Shown: positions 25,487 through 34,150 of the stretch, in pieces | Layout of the letters: each line of letters begins with the position of its first letter | Numbering within the stretch: position 1 is the stretch's first letter | Assembly: GCF_004341105.1 (NCBI RefSeq) | Contig: NZ_SLZK01000002.1 | Span: 124,001-188,000, forward strand | Reading direction: 5' to 3' | Origin: Rhizobium sp. BK418 | GTDB lineage: Bacteria; Pseudomonadota; Alphaproteobacteria; Rhizobiales; Rhizobiaceae | DNA: 64,000 nucleotides | Translations under genes and position numbers: made by a program | The notes under the pieces: generated by a model | What the model saw: the letters and a program-made list of their open reading frames with translations, nothing else | Told to the model about the DNA's origin: nothing | Database searches by the model: none

Positions 25487-26449
25487 ATGATGAATGATGC
25501 TGTCCTTCGTAAAATCGACCTGAATCTCCTGCTCGCTTTCTCGGTGCTGATGCAGGAGCGCAATGTCAGCCGCGCGGCCGAAAGGCTGCTGCTCGGCCAG
25601 CCCGGGCTATCGGCTGCGCTGAAGCGGCTGCGCGAGGCGCTGGACGACGAACTCTTCGTTCGCGTCGGCCGCGGCCTGCAGCCGACGGCGCGGGCGCTCG
25701 CCATCGCACCGGCGATCGAGGATGCGCTGTCAGGTATCGAACGGGCCATCCGTCCGCCCCTGAGTTTCGATCCGTCGACCTGGCAGGGCGAATTCCGTGT
25801 CGGCATGTGCGACAATCTGGAGACGGCCTTCTTCGGCCCCTTGATCGCACGGCTGCGCCAGCTTGCGCCGGGTGCGCGGCTGGTCGGCGTTGCCGCCGAC
25901 AAGCGCGACGCGGCGCAGATGCTCGATGATGGCGCGTTCGAATTCAGCATCTCCGTTCATGGAGAGCCCGCGTCCTGGCATATCCGTAAGCCGCTTTTCG
26001 AGCAGTGTTCGATTGCCATTTACGATCCGCAGCAATTGAAGCTGAAGCCGCCGCTCAGCATAGAGGATTTCACTGCCGCACCGCACATTGCCATTTCCTT
26101 CGTCGGCAGCGTGACGACGGCGGTCGACGCCGCGCTCAACAAGCTGGGGCTGAGCCGCAATGTAGTGGCGACAGTTCCGCGCTATTCGGCCTTGCCGCCG
26201 GCGCTGAGAGCCATGCCGTCGATCGCCATCGTGCCGGAATCACTTGGCCGCTGCATGGCGAAGCTCCATGATCTCGAGGTGTCGATGCCGCCGATCGATC
26301 TGCCGGCTGACCCGGTGTCGATGCTGTACCGGCGAGTGGATAGGGCGGATGAGCGGGCGTCGTGGTTCCGACGGTTGTTTGTGGAAGTGGCGGATGAGGC
26401 GCTGCTCGCTTCGGGGTGCAAGGCGGGGATTTGCGCTGAGGCGGCTTGA
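25487..26449 (+). CDS. LysR-family regulator, probable control of the adjacent exporter
   Basis: A 320-residue LysR regulator. The helix-turn-helix is in DLNLLLAFSVLMQERNVSRAAERLLLGQPGLSAALKRLREALDDELFVRVGRG, and the effector domain starts at about 90 with FRVGMCDNLETAFFGPLIARLRQLAPG. It resembles the NodD/LinR-like branch that begins KIDLNLL. The layout (divergent regulator/transporter with 120 bp between) is typical of LysR activation of the target. A strong terminator follows at 26469. Confidence 0.85.
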   Translation: MMNDAVLRKIDLNLLLAFSVLMQERNVSRAAERLLLGQPGLSAALKRLREALDDELFVRVGRGLQPTARALAIAPAIEDALSGIERAIRPPLSFDPSTWQGEFRVGMCDNLETAFFGPLIARLRQLAPGARLVGVAADKRDAAQMLDDGAFEFSISVHGEPASWHIRKPLFEQCSIAIYDPQQLKLKPPLSIEDFTAAPHIAISFVGSVTTAVDAALNKLGLSRNVVATVPRYSALPPALRAMPSIAIVPESLGRCMAKLHDLEVSMPPIDLPADPVSMLYRRVDRADERASWFRRLFVEVADEALLASGCKAGICAEAA

Positions 26450-26468
26450 TTTGATCTCGAAGCCAAAC

Positions 26469-26501
26469 AAAAAAGCCGCGCGTTTGACGAGCGGCTTTTT
26501 T
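26469..26501 (+). terminator. Rho-independent terminator after the LysR gene
   Basis: AAAAAAGCCGC (26469-26479), an 11-base loop, then GCGGCTTTTTT (26491-26501), an 11-bp perfect stem ending in a T-run that continues with GTTTTTG. It begins 20 bases after the LysR stop codon. Because it is A-rich on one side and T-rich on the other, it can work in both directions. Confidence 0.88.
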
Positions 26502-26521
26502 GTTTTTGGGTTGGCACCCTT

Positions 26522-26659
26522 CGGCCCTGCGCTTGCGCTTCGGGCGTTCGTCTCTGCAATCGATTCACGGGATCGATTGCTCGGGCTTCGCCCGACCGCT
26601 CCGGCCCTGCGCTTACGCTTCGGGCGTTCGTCGTTACAATCGATTCACTGGATCGATTG
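26522..26659. repeat. Two direct 58-bp repeats, each with an inverted repeat
   Basis: A unit beginning CGGCCCTGCGCTT and ending GATCGATTG occurs at 26522-26579 and again at 26602-26659 (period 80 bp), with about 7 mismatches. Each copy contains the dyad CAATCGAT-N7-ATCGATTG. The segment lies between the LysR terminator and the first L,D-transpeptidase gene. It does not resemble the RIME elements, and I do not recognise a named family. Confidence 0.8.
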
Positions 26660-26682
26660 TTGCCGCTGCGCGGCATCACTCC

Positions 26683-27408
26683 TCACTGCCAAACAACAAT
26701 GGGTGTCTTGTTCGGAACGCGGTCGTAGAGGTCGATAATGTCCTGGTTGAGCAGGCGCACGCAGCCGGACGAGACGGCCTTGCCGATGGAGCGCCATTCC
26801 GGATTCCCATGCAGACGGTAGAGCGTGTCTTCGCCATTCGAGAAGATGTAGAGCGCGCGTGCACCGAGCGGGTTCAGGAGACCGGGCTCCATGCCGCCAC
26901 GATCGATCGAATATTTCGCAAGTTCCGGCTGACGGGCGACCATCTCATTCGGCGGCTTCCAGCGTGGCCATTTCTGCTTCCACTGGATGACGCCGCTGCC
27001 CGACCATGCGAAACCTTCGCGGCCGATGCCGACGCCGTAGCGCATCGCCATGCCGCCGGGCTCGACGAGATAGAGGAAGCGCGAGGGCGTATCGACGACG
27101 ATGGTGCCTGGCGGCTGGCCCGTCGGGTCTACGACCTGCTGGCGATAGTAGCGCGGATCGATCTGCTGGTAGGGAACGGCGGGGATGAGGAAGCCGCCAT
27201 CTTCAATCGGGCCGTACATGACGGCAAGTTCTGCTTCGCTGGGCACGCTCGTCGTCTGGAACGGGCGGAAGGGCGAACGGTAGCTGATCGTCATGCCGCC
27301 ATTTTCGACCGTATTCGAAGTGGAGGCACAGCCTGCCAGCGCAGAAGCCGCTGTCAGAGCCGAAAAGGAAAGAAAGCGACGACGGGAGAGAGGGTTATCG
27401 AGGCTCAT
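26683..27408 (-). CDS. L,D-transpeptidase (YkuD), lipoprotein/Tat type, copy 1
   Basis: A 241-residue YkuD-domain enzyme that forms or trims 3-3 peptidoglycan crosslinks or links lipoproteins to it. The N-terminus has a twin-arginine-like SRRRFL segment and a lipobox LAGC (Cys27). Catalytic residues are His200 and Cys216 in SSGCVRLL, and the domain opens with GTIVVDTPSRFLYLV. The ATG at 27408 is chosen because the signal starts there; the frame extends upstream only as a repeat element. It is a tandem paralogue of the next leftward gene, with shared blocks (IQWKQKWPRW, NPLGARALYIF, GKAVSSGCVR). Confidence 0.9.
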   Translation of the reverse strand: MSLDNPLSRRRFLSFSALTAASALAGCASTSNTVENGGMTISYRSPFRPFQTTSVPSEAELAVMYGPIEDGGFLIPAVPYQQIDPRYYRQQVVDPTGQPPGTIVVDTPSRFLYLVEPGGMAMRYGVGIGREGFAWSGSGVIQWKQKWPRWKPPNEMVARQPELAKYSIDRGGMEPGLLNPLGARALYIFSNGEDTLYRLHGNPEWRSIGKAVSSGCVRLLNQDIIDLYDRVPNKTPIVVWQ

Positions 27409-27498
27409 GACGCGGGACTGATTTCCTTCGTGATGCGGGGTTCGCCATAAACGCAGCTTGCCCCTGATTCGTCCAATGCCGATATCGACTACAGCGGC

Positions 27499-27594
27499 GC
27501 GCGTCTTCAGACGCGCAAAAGGACGCTGCAGCACTTTAAACTGCTGCATAATTTTATCCTTAAAGCGATTCCGGTCTAAGGAATTATGCAGCAG
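27499..27594. repeat. Palindromic intergenic element with two hairpins
   Basis: Between the two transpeptidase genes lie GCGCGTCT-TC-AGACGCGC (27499-27516) and, 24 bases on, the inverted repeat CTGCTGCATAATT (27541-27553)/AATTATGCAGCAG (27582-27594), whose loop holds CCTTA/TAAGG. From memory, near-identical blocks are scattered between genes in Rhizobium and Agrobacterium genomes. It lies upstream of copy 1 and downstream of copy 2, which both read leftward. Confidence 0.7.
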
Positions 27595-27685
27595 TAAAAA
27601 TCTATCGGCTTATGCTGAATAAACCATAGCATCACGCAGACGTGTCCCGCTGCGGGCAGACGATCTCGCCAGTCCTGTTGCAGCT

Positions 27686-28498
27686 CTACATCACAACGAT
27701 CTCGGACTTGGCCGGCACGCGGTCATAGAGGTCGACCACATCCTGATTGAGCATGCGGACGCAGCCGGAGGAGACGGCCTTGCCGACAGACTGCCAATCG
27801 GGCGTGCCATGGATGCGATAGAGCGTGTCCTGGCCGTTCTTGAAAATATACAGGGCGCGGGCGCCGAGCGGATTTGCGAGGCCCGGATTCATGCCGCCGT
27901 TTGCCGCAGAGAAGGGACGGACTTCCGGCTGGCGCGACACCATTTCGACCGGCGGCGTCCAGCGCGGCCACTTCTGCTTCCACTGAATGACGCCACGGCC
28001 CTTCCAGGAATAGCCTTCGCGGCCGAGCCCGACGCCATAGCGCATCGCCTTGCCATTGCCTTCGACGAAATAGAGGAAGCGATCCTTGGTATCGACGACG
28101 ATCGTGCCGGGGCGCTCGTTGGTCTGGTAATCGACCTCCTGACGCAAATATTCCGGCTGGATGCGGCTGGTGGGGATGGCCGGCAGTGTAAAATCGCCGT
28201 CCCTGACCTGACCGTACCGGTCCATATCGAGGTGCAGCGGATTGCTGACCGGCAGACCGTAGGTCTGATGGAACTGCGTCTTGTAGAGTTCGCGCGTCTG
28301 CGGCACCGGCTGATCGGGTATCGGCTTGACGCGGCGCGGATCGACACCCGGCGGCTCGTAGAAGACCGGCGAGATTTCCTGCACGAAGCGCGCCGGGGAA
28401 TCGGCTGCGACATCGGGAACGAGGATGTTGCAGCCGCTGAGCGTCATTGCGGCAGCCGCAAGCCCGGCAAACGGCAAAGCCTGGCGCAGAAAATTCAT
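27686..28498 (-). CDS. L,D-transpeptidase (YkuD) lipoprotein, copy 2
   Basis: A 270-residue paralogue of the preceding enzyme. It has a typical lipoprotein signal with lipobox LSGC (Cys23), then a 110-residue Pro-rich linker containing DPRRVKPIPDQPVPQTRELY. The YkuD domain has GTIVVDTKDRFLYFV and the catalytic pair His230 and Cys246 in SSGCVRML. It differs mainly in the longer linker and the absence of the twin-arginine segment. Rhizobiales carry many such enzymes because their polar growth relies on 3-3 crosslinks. Both copies look intact, so recent duplication followed by divergence is likely. Confidence 0.9.
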   Translation of the reverse strand: MNFLRQALPFAGLAAAAMTLSGCNILVPDVAADSPARFVQEISPVFYEPPGVDPRRVKPIPDQPVPQTRELYKTQFHQTYGLPVSNPLHLDMDRYGQVRDGDFTLPAIPTSRIQPEYLRQEVDYQTNERPGTIVVDTKDRFLYFVEGNGKAMRYGVGLGREGYSWKGRGVIQWKQKWPRWTPPVEMVSRQPEVRPFSAANGGMNPGLANPLGARALYIFKNGQDTLYRIHGTPDWQSVGKAVSSGCVRMLNQDVVDLYDRVPAKSEIVVM

Positions 28499-28640
28499 GA
28501 AACCACCCTCATCAGCAATCGTCGAACAGCATTACCTGTCTACAGAATGGCATTCGCGGCTGGCGCGAGGCTGGTGCAGAGGCCAAAATACCCCCGATAG
28601 CAGCGGATGCAGGCGCTTCCAGACCTGCATCCCGCGACAG

Positions 28641-29564
28641 TCAGGCCGCAATGCTGCGGAAGAAATGCATGCTCTGTTCGATCTCGTCCGGCAGCGCCGA
28701 CGTGTGGTTGCCGTCGACCGTATCGGCTTCGATATGCGTACCGGCCGCACGGGCGCGCGAAACGAGCAGATCGGCCCGGTCGTTCAAATGCGCTTCTTCC
28801 GTGCCGTGCAACACGCGGACGGGGCATTTGAAACTGTGCGCGTAGCAGAGAGCCGTGCGCACCTCGAACTCATGCTCGTTGGAATCGTCGAAGCGAATAT
28901 CTTCGGGGTAGCGGCTGAAAAAGCGAAAGGCATCCGCGTTACCCGATATCGGCACGGCCGCCCGGAACTGACGCGTGCTCATGGCCGTCAACATGGTCAG
29001 CGTGCCGCCGATACTATGGCCGGCGATGAACAGCCGCTCGGGGTCGATACCCGGCAGGTGGCGCAGGCGCTCGGTCGCGGCCAGAACGTCGTCCACCTCG
29101 TCATAGAAGCCGGAAAAATTGCCCATCTGACCATTTTCGCCACGCACAGACGGCATCATCACGACATAACCGGCATCCACGTAGGGCTTCATGAGCTGCC
29201 AATGGCCTTTGCCCATGGCATTGCCGCCGTGGAGGAAGAGTATGCCGGGCTTAGGTCTGCGTTCGCGCTTGTATTTCGAAACCCAGGCGGTCAATTCCAG
29301 CTCGCCGCCATATCCGGACCGGTAGAAGATCCTGTCGGCATCAGCAGGGGCCGTCAGCGGCTCGTATTTGTCCGGGGCAGGCCCCTTCTGAAGCAGCTTG
29401 GTGCGGAAGTGATGACGAACACCGGCATAATCGTGCTTGGCGAGCCTTGGGACGTCGGGAACATCGAAGGCGTTCGCGAGGCGCGGCAACAATAGCGAGC
29501 CGGCAATGCCTGCAAGCAGGCCGCGGCGCTGGCGGAAAAAGGCGTTTCGTTCTTGCGAGCTCAT
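28641..29564 (-). CDS. Tat-exported alpha/beta hydrolase (peptidase S9/dienelactone-like)
   Basis: A 307-residue alpha/beta hydrolase. The N-terminus RQRRGLLAGIAGSLLLPRLANA resembles a twin-arginine signal. The oxyanion region is GILFLHGGNAMG and the nucleophile elbow GHSIGG; acid and base are probably in VRVLHGTEEAHLND and DGNHTSALPDE. The layout is that of secreted prolyl-oligopeptidase-like or acyl esterase proteins. The ATG at 29564 is chosen; a GTG three codons upstream is an alternative. The substrate is unknown. Leftward, standing alone between the transpeptidase and ligase genes. Confidence 0.78.
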   Translation of the reverse strand: MSSQERNAFFRQRRGLLAGIAGSLLLPRLANAFDVPDVPRLAKHDYAGVRHHFRTKLLQKGPAPDKYEPLTAPADADRIFYRSGYGGELELTAWVSKYKRERRPKPGILFLHGGNAMGKGHWQLMKPYVDAGYVVMMPSVRGENGQMGNFSGFYDEVDDVLAATERLRHLPGIDPERLFIAGHSIGGTLTMLTAMSTRQFRAAVPISGNADAFRFFSRYPEDIRFDDSNEHEFEVRTALCYAHSFKCPVRVLHGTEEAHLNDRADLLVSRARAAGTHIEADTVDGNHTSALPDEIEQSMHFFRSIAA

Positions 29565-29678
29565 ATGCGGCACCCATCATTTCCCCGGCGGGAAAAATCT
29601 GCACTGCAAGCGCGTTGTCGCCAATACACATGCTGTTGAAAAGGAGGGGCTGCGTCATTGTTGCGCAGGCAGATGTCA

Positions 29679-31304
29679 TCATTCTGCCTTGGCATCGATC
29701 ATAGCAATGAGCGTGCGCAGCCGATCGGCCTCATAGGAGGGTTTGTCTGGGCGCAATCTCGCGATGCGAGGAAAGCGCATGGCAACGCCTGACTTGTGGC
29801 GAGTCGAACGATTGATTCCCTCGAAGGCGACTTCCACCACGAAGCCGAAATCCTTATCGGCCCGCACTGCTCTCACGGGGCCGAAGCGTTCCGTCGTATT
29901 GTTGCGCACGAACTTGTCCAGCACTTCGAGCTCGGCATCGGTGAAGCCGAAATAGGCCTTACCGACGGGAACGAGCTGTTCGCCGTCCTCCCCTTCCGCC
30001 CAGACGCCGAAGGTAAAATCCGAATAGTAGCTGGAGCGCTTGCCGTGGCCGCGCTGGGCATACATCAGCACGGCGTCGACATTGTAAGGGTTGCGCTTCC
30101 ACTTAAACCACGGGCCCTTCATGCGGCCGGCCTGATAGATACTGTCGCGCCGTTTGATCATCACGCCCTCGATGACAGGATCGGGCGGGGCGGCGCGCAG
30201 ATCATCCAACGCCTTCCAGGTCGAGAAGGGCACCAGCGGCGAGAGATCGAAGCGATCGTGGGGGGCGCGCTCGATAATTTCGGAGAGACGGTCGCGGCGC
30301 TCGATATAGCTCTCGCCGCGTACATCCTGCTCGCCGTCGAAAAGCATGTCATAGGCGCGGATGAAAGCCGGATATTCGTCCAGCATTTTTGCCGTCACGG
30401 TCTTGCGGTTCAGACGCTGCTGCAGATCGGAAAAGGTGCGGGTCGGATTGTTGGAGCGCGCCGTGCCGCCGACCAGAAGTTCGCCATCGATGACACCGGA
30501 AAAGGTGATCGATTCCAGTATATCCGGAAAAGCACCGGAGATATCGTCACCGGAACGGGAATAGATCCTGCGCGTCTCGCCGGAGCGTGACAGCTGAACG
30601 CGAATACCGTCCCATTTCCATTCGGCGGCGTAATCGGCAGGATCGAGCGCTTCAAGATCACCCTCCTCCACCGGATTTGCGAGCATGACGGAATGGAAGA
30701 TGGCGGGCGTAGCAAGCACCGGTTTTTCTTCGCCACCTTCCAACCATTTGAAGAGCGATTCATAGGGCGGCTGCAGGCCATGCCAAAGGGTCTCGATCTC
30801 GGTGACATCCTTGCCGCCGAGATCGGCGAGTGCCTGCTTGGCGAGCCGCGCCGAAACGCCGATGCGCAGCGCCCCGGTCGCGAGCTTGATGAAAGCGAAA
30901 CGGCCGGAGGAATCGAGGCGATCGAGCAGGTCGCGCACGAAGCTGCGTACCTCCGTGCGACCGAGCGAATTCATTTTGACGACCACGTCGCCGAGGCGTG
31001 GCTGGGCGAGCGCGGAGCGGTCGATATCGCGCTCGTTGTCCCAGACCAGCGAGATGGTTTCGGCGAGGTCGCCGACATAATCATAGGAATAGCGGAAGAG
31101 CACCTCGTCCATGCGTTCCAGCACCAGATCGCGCAACATGGCGGGCTTGACGTCGCGTACTTCGAGCGTGCCTGCAATGGCGGCAAGGCCGTATCCCCGG
31201 TCAGGGTCCGGCGTATCGCGGAAATAGTCTGTCAGCAGCTTCAGCTTGCCGTTGCGGCTGGGGGTCAGGACCAGACGGTCGAGCAGGTCGGCGAAGGCTT
31301 TCAT
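29679..31304 (-). CDS. ATP-dependent DNA ligase (ligase-associated operon type)
   Basis: A 541-residue ATP-dependent DNA ligase that seals nicks after forming an enzyme-AMP intermediate. The catalytic lysine is Lys230 in EWKWDGIR (motif I), motif III is DGELLVG, motif IV EGVMIK and motif V WFKWKR. The ~200-residue N-terminal domain is the archaeal/human LigI-like DNA-binding type, not the LigD fusion. This size and type match the bacterial family found beside a metallo-beta-lactamase exonuclease and, in many genomes, an Lhr-type helicase and a phosphoesterase. Here the exonuclease gene lies upstream (31684-32694), separated by a 379-base repeat-filled gap. Confidence 0.92.
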   Translation of the reverse strand: MKAFADLLDRLVLTPSRNGKLKLLTDYFRDTPDPDRGYGLAAIAGTLEVRDVKPAMLRDLVLERMDEVLFRYSYDYVGDLAETISLVWDNERDIDRSALAQPRLGDVVVKMNSLGRTEVRSFVRDLLDRLDSSGRFAFIKLATGALRIGVSARLAKQALADLGGKDVTEIETLWHGLQPPYESLFKWLEGGEEKPVLATPAIFHSVMLANPVEEGDLEALDPADYAAEWKWDGIRVQLSRSGETRRIYSRSGDDISGAFPDILESITFSGVIDGELLVGGTARSNNPTRTFSDLQQRLNRKTVTAKMLDEYPAFIRAYDMLFDGEQDVRGESYIERRDRLSEIIERAPHDRFDLSPLVPFSTWKALDDLRAAPPDPVIEGVMIKRRDSIYQAGRMKGPWFKWKRNPYNVDAVLMYAQRGHGKRSSYYSDFTFGVWAEGEDGEQLVPVGKAYFGFTDAELEVLDKFVRNNTTERFGPVRAVRADKDFGFVVEVAFEGINRSTRHKSGVAMRFPRIARLRPDKPSYEADRLRTLIAMIDAKAE

Positions 31305-31683
31305 GGCGAGCCTCCTGCCCTTCTCCCCGCTGGGGAGAAGATAGCCCGAAGGGTCGGATGAAGGTGCCTCCGGCGCCGGACGTGAATTGCTACTGCAACA
31401 GCTAGCTCTTGCTTTGTAGCCCCCTCATCCGGCTGCCGCCACCTTCTCCCCGCTGGGGAGAAGGGATGTTTGGTCGGCCCTCCAAACTTTTCGCTCGATG
31501 GAAAAGTCCCCTCCCCAACCCCTCCCCACAAGGGGGAGGGGCTACGATGCCGCTCCCTTCTGCCCCTAAACCTCGTTGCTGCTCGCGGGATGGCTGGAAG
31601 TGAAATGCGGAGGGCACGGCACGAAAGCCCCTCCCCCTTGTGGGGAGGGGTTGGGGAGGGGTTTTCAGCCACAAACGCCATCC
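31305..31683. repeat. Cluster of palindromic repeats between ligase and exonuclease genes
   Basis: This gene-free 379-base stretch is almost wholly repeats. Two RIME-type palindromes occur at 31320-31340 (CTTCTCCCC-GCT-GGGGAGAAG) and 31442-31464 (CCTTCTCCCC-GCT-GGGGAGAAGG). Then 36-bp perfect inverted arms occur at 31508-31543 and 31626-31661 (first part CCCCTCCCCAACCCC; right arm ends in TTGGGGAGGGG) flanking an 82-bp centre. The flanks of these arms (AGTCCCCTCCCC) are reused by MITE-like elements in rhizobia. The element splits a gene pair that is normally adjacent. Confidence 0.78.
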
Positions 31684-32694
31684 TCAATCCCCCTCATCCT
31701 CATAGCCGACAAGATGCAGCGGCTTGGCCTTAATGCCCTGCAGTTCGCACCAGCGCACCAGCGCCTCCTCGCGGCCATGGGTGACCCAGACTTCCTGCGG
31801 AGCAAGCTCAGTGATGGTCTCGGTCAGTTCCGGCCAGTCGCAATGGTCAGAGATGACGAGCGGCAGTTCGACGCCGAGCTGTTTGGCGCGCTGGCGCACC
31901 ATCATCCAGCCGGAAGCGAAGGACGGCAACGGATCGTTGAAACGGCGCGCCCAGCGATCGGCGAAAGCCGAGGATGGGCCGACAACCACAGCGCCCTTGA
32001 AGATGGACTTGTCGCGGCTTTCGATGGTAGCGGGCAGGAGTTCGCCGAGATCGACGCCCTCGCTCACATAATAGTCGCAGAGCCTTTCCATCGCACCATG
32101 GATATAGATCGGCTCGCCATAACCGGCATCACGCAGCAGGCGAATGACGCGTTGCGCCTTGCCGAGCGCATAGGCGCCAACGAGATGCGTCCGCTCGGGA
32201 AACTGCCGCAACGAGGCGAGCAGCTTGCCAGTCTCGTCGATCGGGTCGGGATGGTGGAATACCGGCAGGCCGAAGGTCGCCTCCGTGATGAAGACATCGC
32301 AGGGTACCGGCACATAGGCCTCGCAGGTCGGGTCCTGACGGCGCTTGTAGTCACCTGACACGACAATGCGCGTGCCATCCTTCTCTATGGCGATCTGGGC
32401 GGAGCCGAGCACATGGCCGGCGGGGTGAAAGCTCACGTTCACGCCGTTGACTACCAACTCCTCTCCGAAAGTGACCGGCTGCTCGCTGACGCAGAAGCCA
32501 TCACCGTAACGTATGCGCATGATGTCGAGCGTCTGGCGGGTGGCGAGCACGTTCACGTGGCCCGCACGGGCATGGTCGGAATGGCCATGGGTGATCAAGG
32601 CCCGCTCCACCGGTCGCACCGGATCGACATAGAAGCCGCCTTCCGGGCAATAGAGCCCTTCGGGGGTGGGATAGAGCAGGGCGTCAGGTCTCAT
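31684..32694 (-). CDS. Ligase-associated DNA exonuclease, metallo-beta-lactamase fold
   Basis: A 336-residue protein with the metallo-beta-lactamase/beta-CASP core. The zinc motif is HGHSDHARAGH (His36, His38, Asp40, His41), with further ligands in HPAGHVLGSAQ and VVSGDYKRRQDP. It belongs to the family of exonucleases found with ATP-dependent ligases (PP_1105-type operon). It should trim DNA ends before ligation in damage repair. The ATG at 32694 (MRPDALLYPTPEG) is chosen; a longer frame to 32799 has an atypical N-terminus. Ligase-operon helicase and phosphoesterase partners are not seen in the window. Confidence 0.88.
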   Translation of the reverse strand: MRPDALLYPTPEGLYCPEGGFYVDPVRPVERALITHGHSDHARAGHVNVLATRQTLDIMRIRYGDGFCVSEQPVTFGEELVVNGVNVSFHPAGHVLGSAQIAIEKDGTRIVVSGDYKRRQDPTCEAYVPVPCDVFITEATFGLPVFHHPDPIDETGKLLASLRQFPERTHLVGAYALGKAQRVIRLLRDAGYGEPIYIHGAMERLCDYYVSEGVDLGELLPATIESRDKSIFKGAVVVGPSSAFADRWARRFNDPLPSFASGWMMVRQRAKQLGVELPLVISDHCDWPELTETITELAPQEVWVTHGREEALVRWCELQGIKAKPLHLVGYEDEGD

Positions 32695-32845
32695 GGCAGC
32701 AAAGATAGTGGGAATTGCGTTTTGCGCCAGAGGGATACTCGGTGGCAAATTTGCGGGCGAAGCCGTGCCACGCGGCCCGTCCATTGCATCCTTCTGCAAC
32801 GCCGATTAGCTTCGCCCGCGCTGCAGCAAAGCAAATGAGAGACGC

Positions 32846-33442
32846 ATGCGGACTGTCTTCGGATACGGACTACTGGCATTCGGGCTGATGCTGCCCGCCG
32901 CGGCCTCGGCAACCGACTGGCAGCCGAGTGAAGAAGTGAAGGCTTACGCGATCTCCGGCCGCACCGGCATGGAGCTCTATCGATCGATCGGCGAACGCGG
33001 GCCGCAGGTCGGTCTGGGTCGCGTCATCGCGCATACGACCTTCAAGCTGACCTGGACACGCAAATACGAGCAGCAAGGCAGCGCCTGCACACTGACATCA
33101 GCAAAGCCGAAGCTCATTATCATCTACACGCTGCCGCAAGCCCCGAACAATCTGCCGGCAGCCACCAAGACAAGCTGGGAGAGCTTCATTGCAGGCGTGC
33201 GCACGCATGAGCGCTGGCATGGCGAGACGATCATCGAAATGGTCAAGGAGATCGAGACCCTGAGTAACGGCTTCTCCGTGCCTGATGATCCCGGCTGCAA
33301 GAAGATCAGGCCTGCACTGACGGTACGGCTCGGAGAGCTCTCCAACAGGCAGCGCCAGCGCGGCCGGGATTTCGACCGCGTGGAAATGAGCGAGGGCGGC
33401 AATATCCAGCAGCTGATCCTGAAGCTGGTGAACGGCCCCTGA
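32846..33442 (+). CDS. Secreted DUF922 protein (putative zinc protease)
   Basis: A 198-residue protein with a signal peptide (MRTVFGYGLLAFGLMLPAAASA) and the DUF922 domain. The predicted metal site is in GVRTHERWHGETI (HERWH, resembling HExxH) with a preceding SAKPKLIIIYTLP strand. The family is annotated as predicted secreted zinc-dependent protease, but activity has not been shown. An isolated gene, divergent from the exonuclease gene by 151 bases. Confidence 0.8.
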   Translation: MRTVFGYGLLAFGLMLPAAASATDWQPSEEVKAYAISGRTGMELYRSIGERGPQVGLGRVIAHTTFKLTWTRKYEQQGSACTLTSAKPKLIIIYTLPQAPNNLPAATKTSWESFIAGVRTHERWHGETIIEMVKEIETLSNGFSVPDDPGCKKIRPALTVRLGELSNRQRQRGRDFDRVEMSEGGNIQQLILKLVNGP

Positions 33443-33447
33443 CGGGC

Positions 33448-34014
33448 TCAGAGCGCGGCGAGGAAGGCGTCGACGCGGCTCCAGGTGGCCTCGGAAGCCT
33501 TGGCCTCGTAATCGGGCAGCGACGGATCGGTATAGAGATGGCCAACGCCGGGATAGAGGAACATCTCGAGGCCGATGTTGGCTCTTGCGGCATGCGCACG
33601 CCACGGAGTCACCTCGTCCGCCGGCGTGAACTCGTCGGGCTCTGCCAGATGGACCTGAAGGGGAATGCCCTCGCGCGCATTGGTCGGAATTTCTGCGATA
33701 CCATGCAGCAAGAGAATGCCGGCCGCTTGCGGTCGGCCTGGCCAGAGGCTTGCGGCTACGCCTGCGCCCATGGAGAAGCCGCCGAGGACGGCCGATGCCG
33801 GCAAGTCGGCGACCGCCATTTCGGCGCGTCTGCAAAGTTCGGCCCAGCCAATCTCTTTCTTGAGGGCAAAGCCTTCTTCGAGGGTGCGCCCTACCCTGCC
33901 GCCGTAGAGATCGGGCGTTACGACATGATGGCCGGCCGCGCGCAGGCGCGCCGCGGTATCCCGTTCAAGGGACCGCAATCCGTAGACCGAGTGGAAAAGT
34001 GCAATCGCTGCCAT
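33448..34014 (-). CDS. Dienelactone hydrolase-family protein
   Basis: A 188-residue alpha/beta hydrolase. The nucleophile elbow is VLGGFSMGAG, with Ser where classic dienelactone hydrolases have Cys; the acid is in HLAEPDEFTPADE, and the His in PGVGHLYTDPSLPDY. Small proteins like this are common in alphaproteobacteria and hydrolyse lactones or esters of unknown identity. The ATG at 34014 has a GGGAG site; the frame reaching 34044 is not needed. Convergent with the DUF922 gene, 5 bases apart. Confidence 0.8.
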   Translation of the reverse strand: MAAIALFHSVYGLRSLERDTAARLRAAGHHVVTPDLYGGRVGRTLEEGFALKKEIGWAELCRRAEMAVADLPASAVLGGFSMGAGVAASLWPGRPQAAGILLLHGIAEIPTNAREGIPLQVHLAEPDEFTPADEVTPWRAHAARANIGLEMFLYPGVGHLYTDPSLPDYEAKASEATWSRVDAFLAAL

Positions 34015-34150
34015 CGCTAGCTCCCTGCTTTGCGGGACCAACATACGGTTTCTACAACGTGAAGGCGAGCTTTAACCCATAAAAGCCCCAAATGAGCCAA
34101 AAAACCACCGGAATCGCTCTCTAGCCATTGTCGAGGCACGGCCGGAGGGG

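Noticed and set aside
31305-31683. Repeat cluster considered as an insertion sequence
   Set aside because: No transposase reading frame and too short; only inverted repeats.
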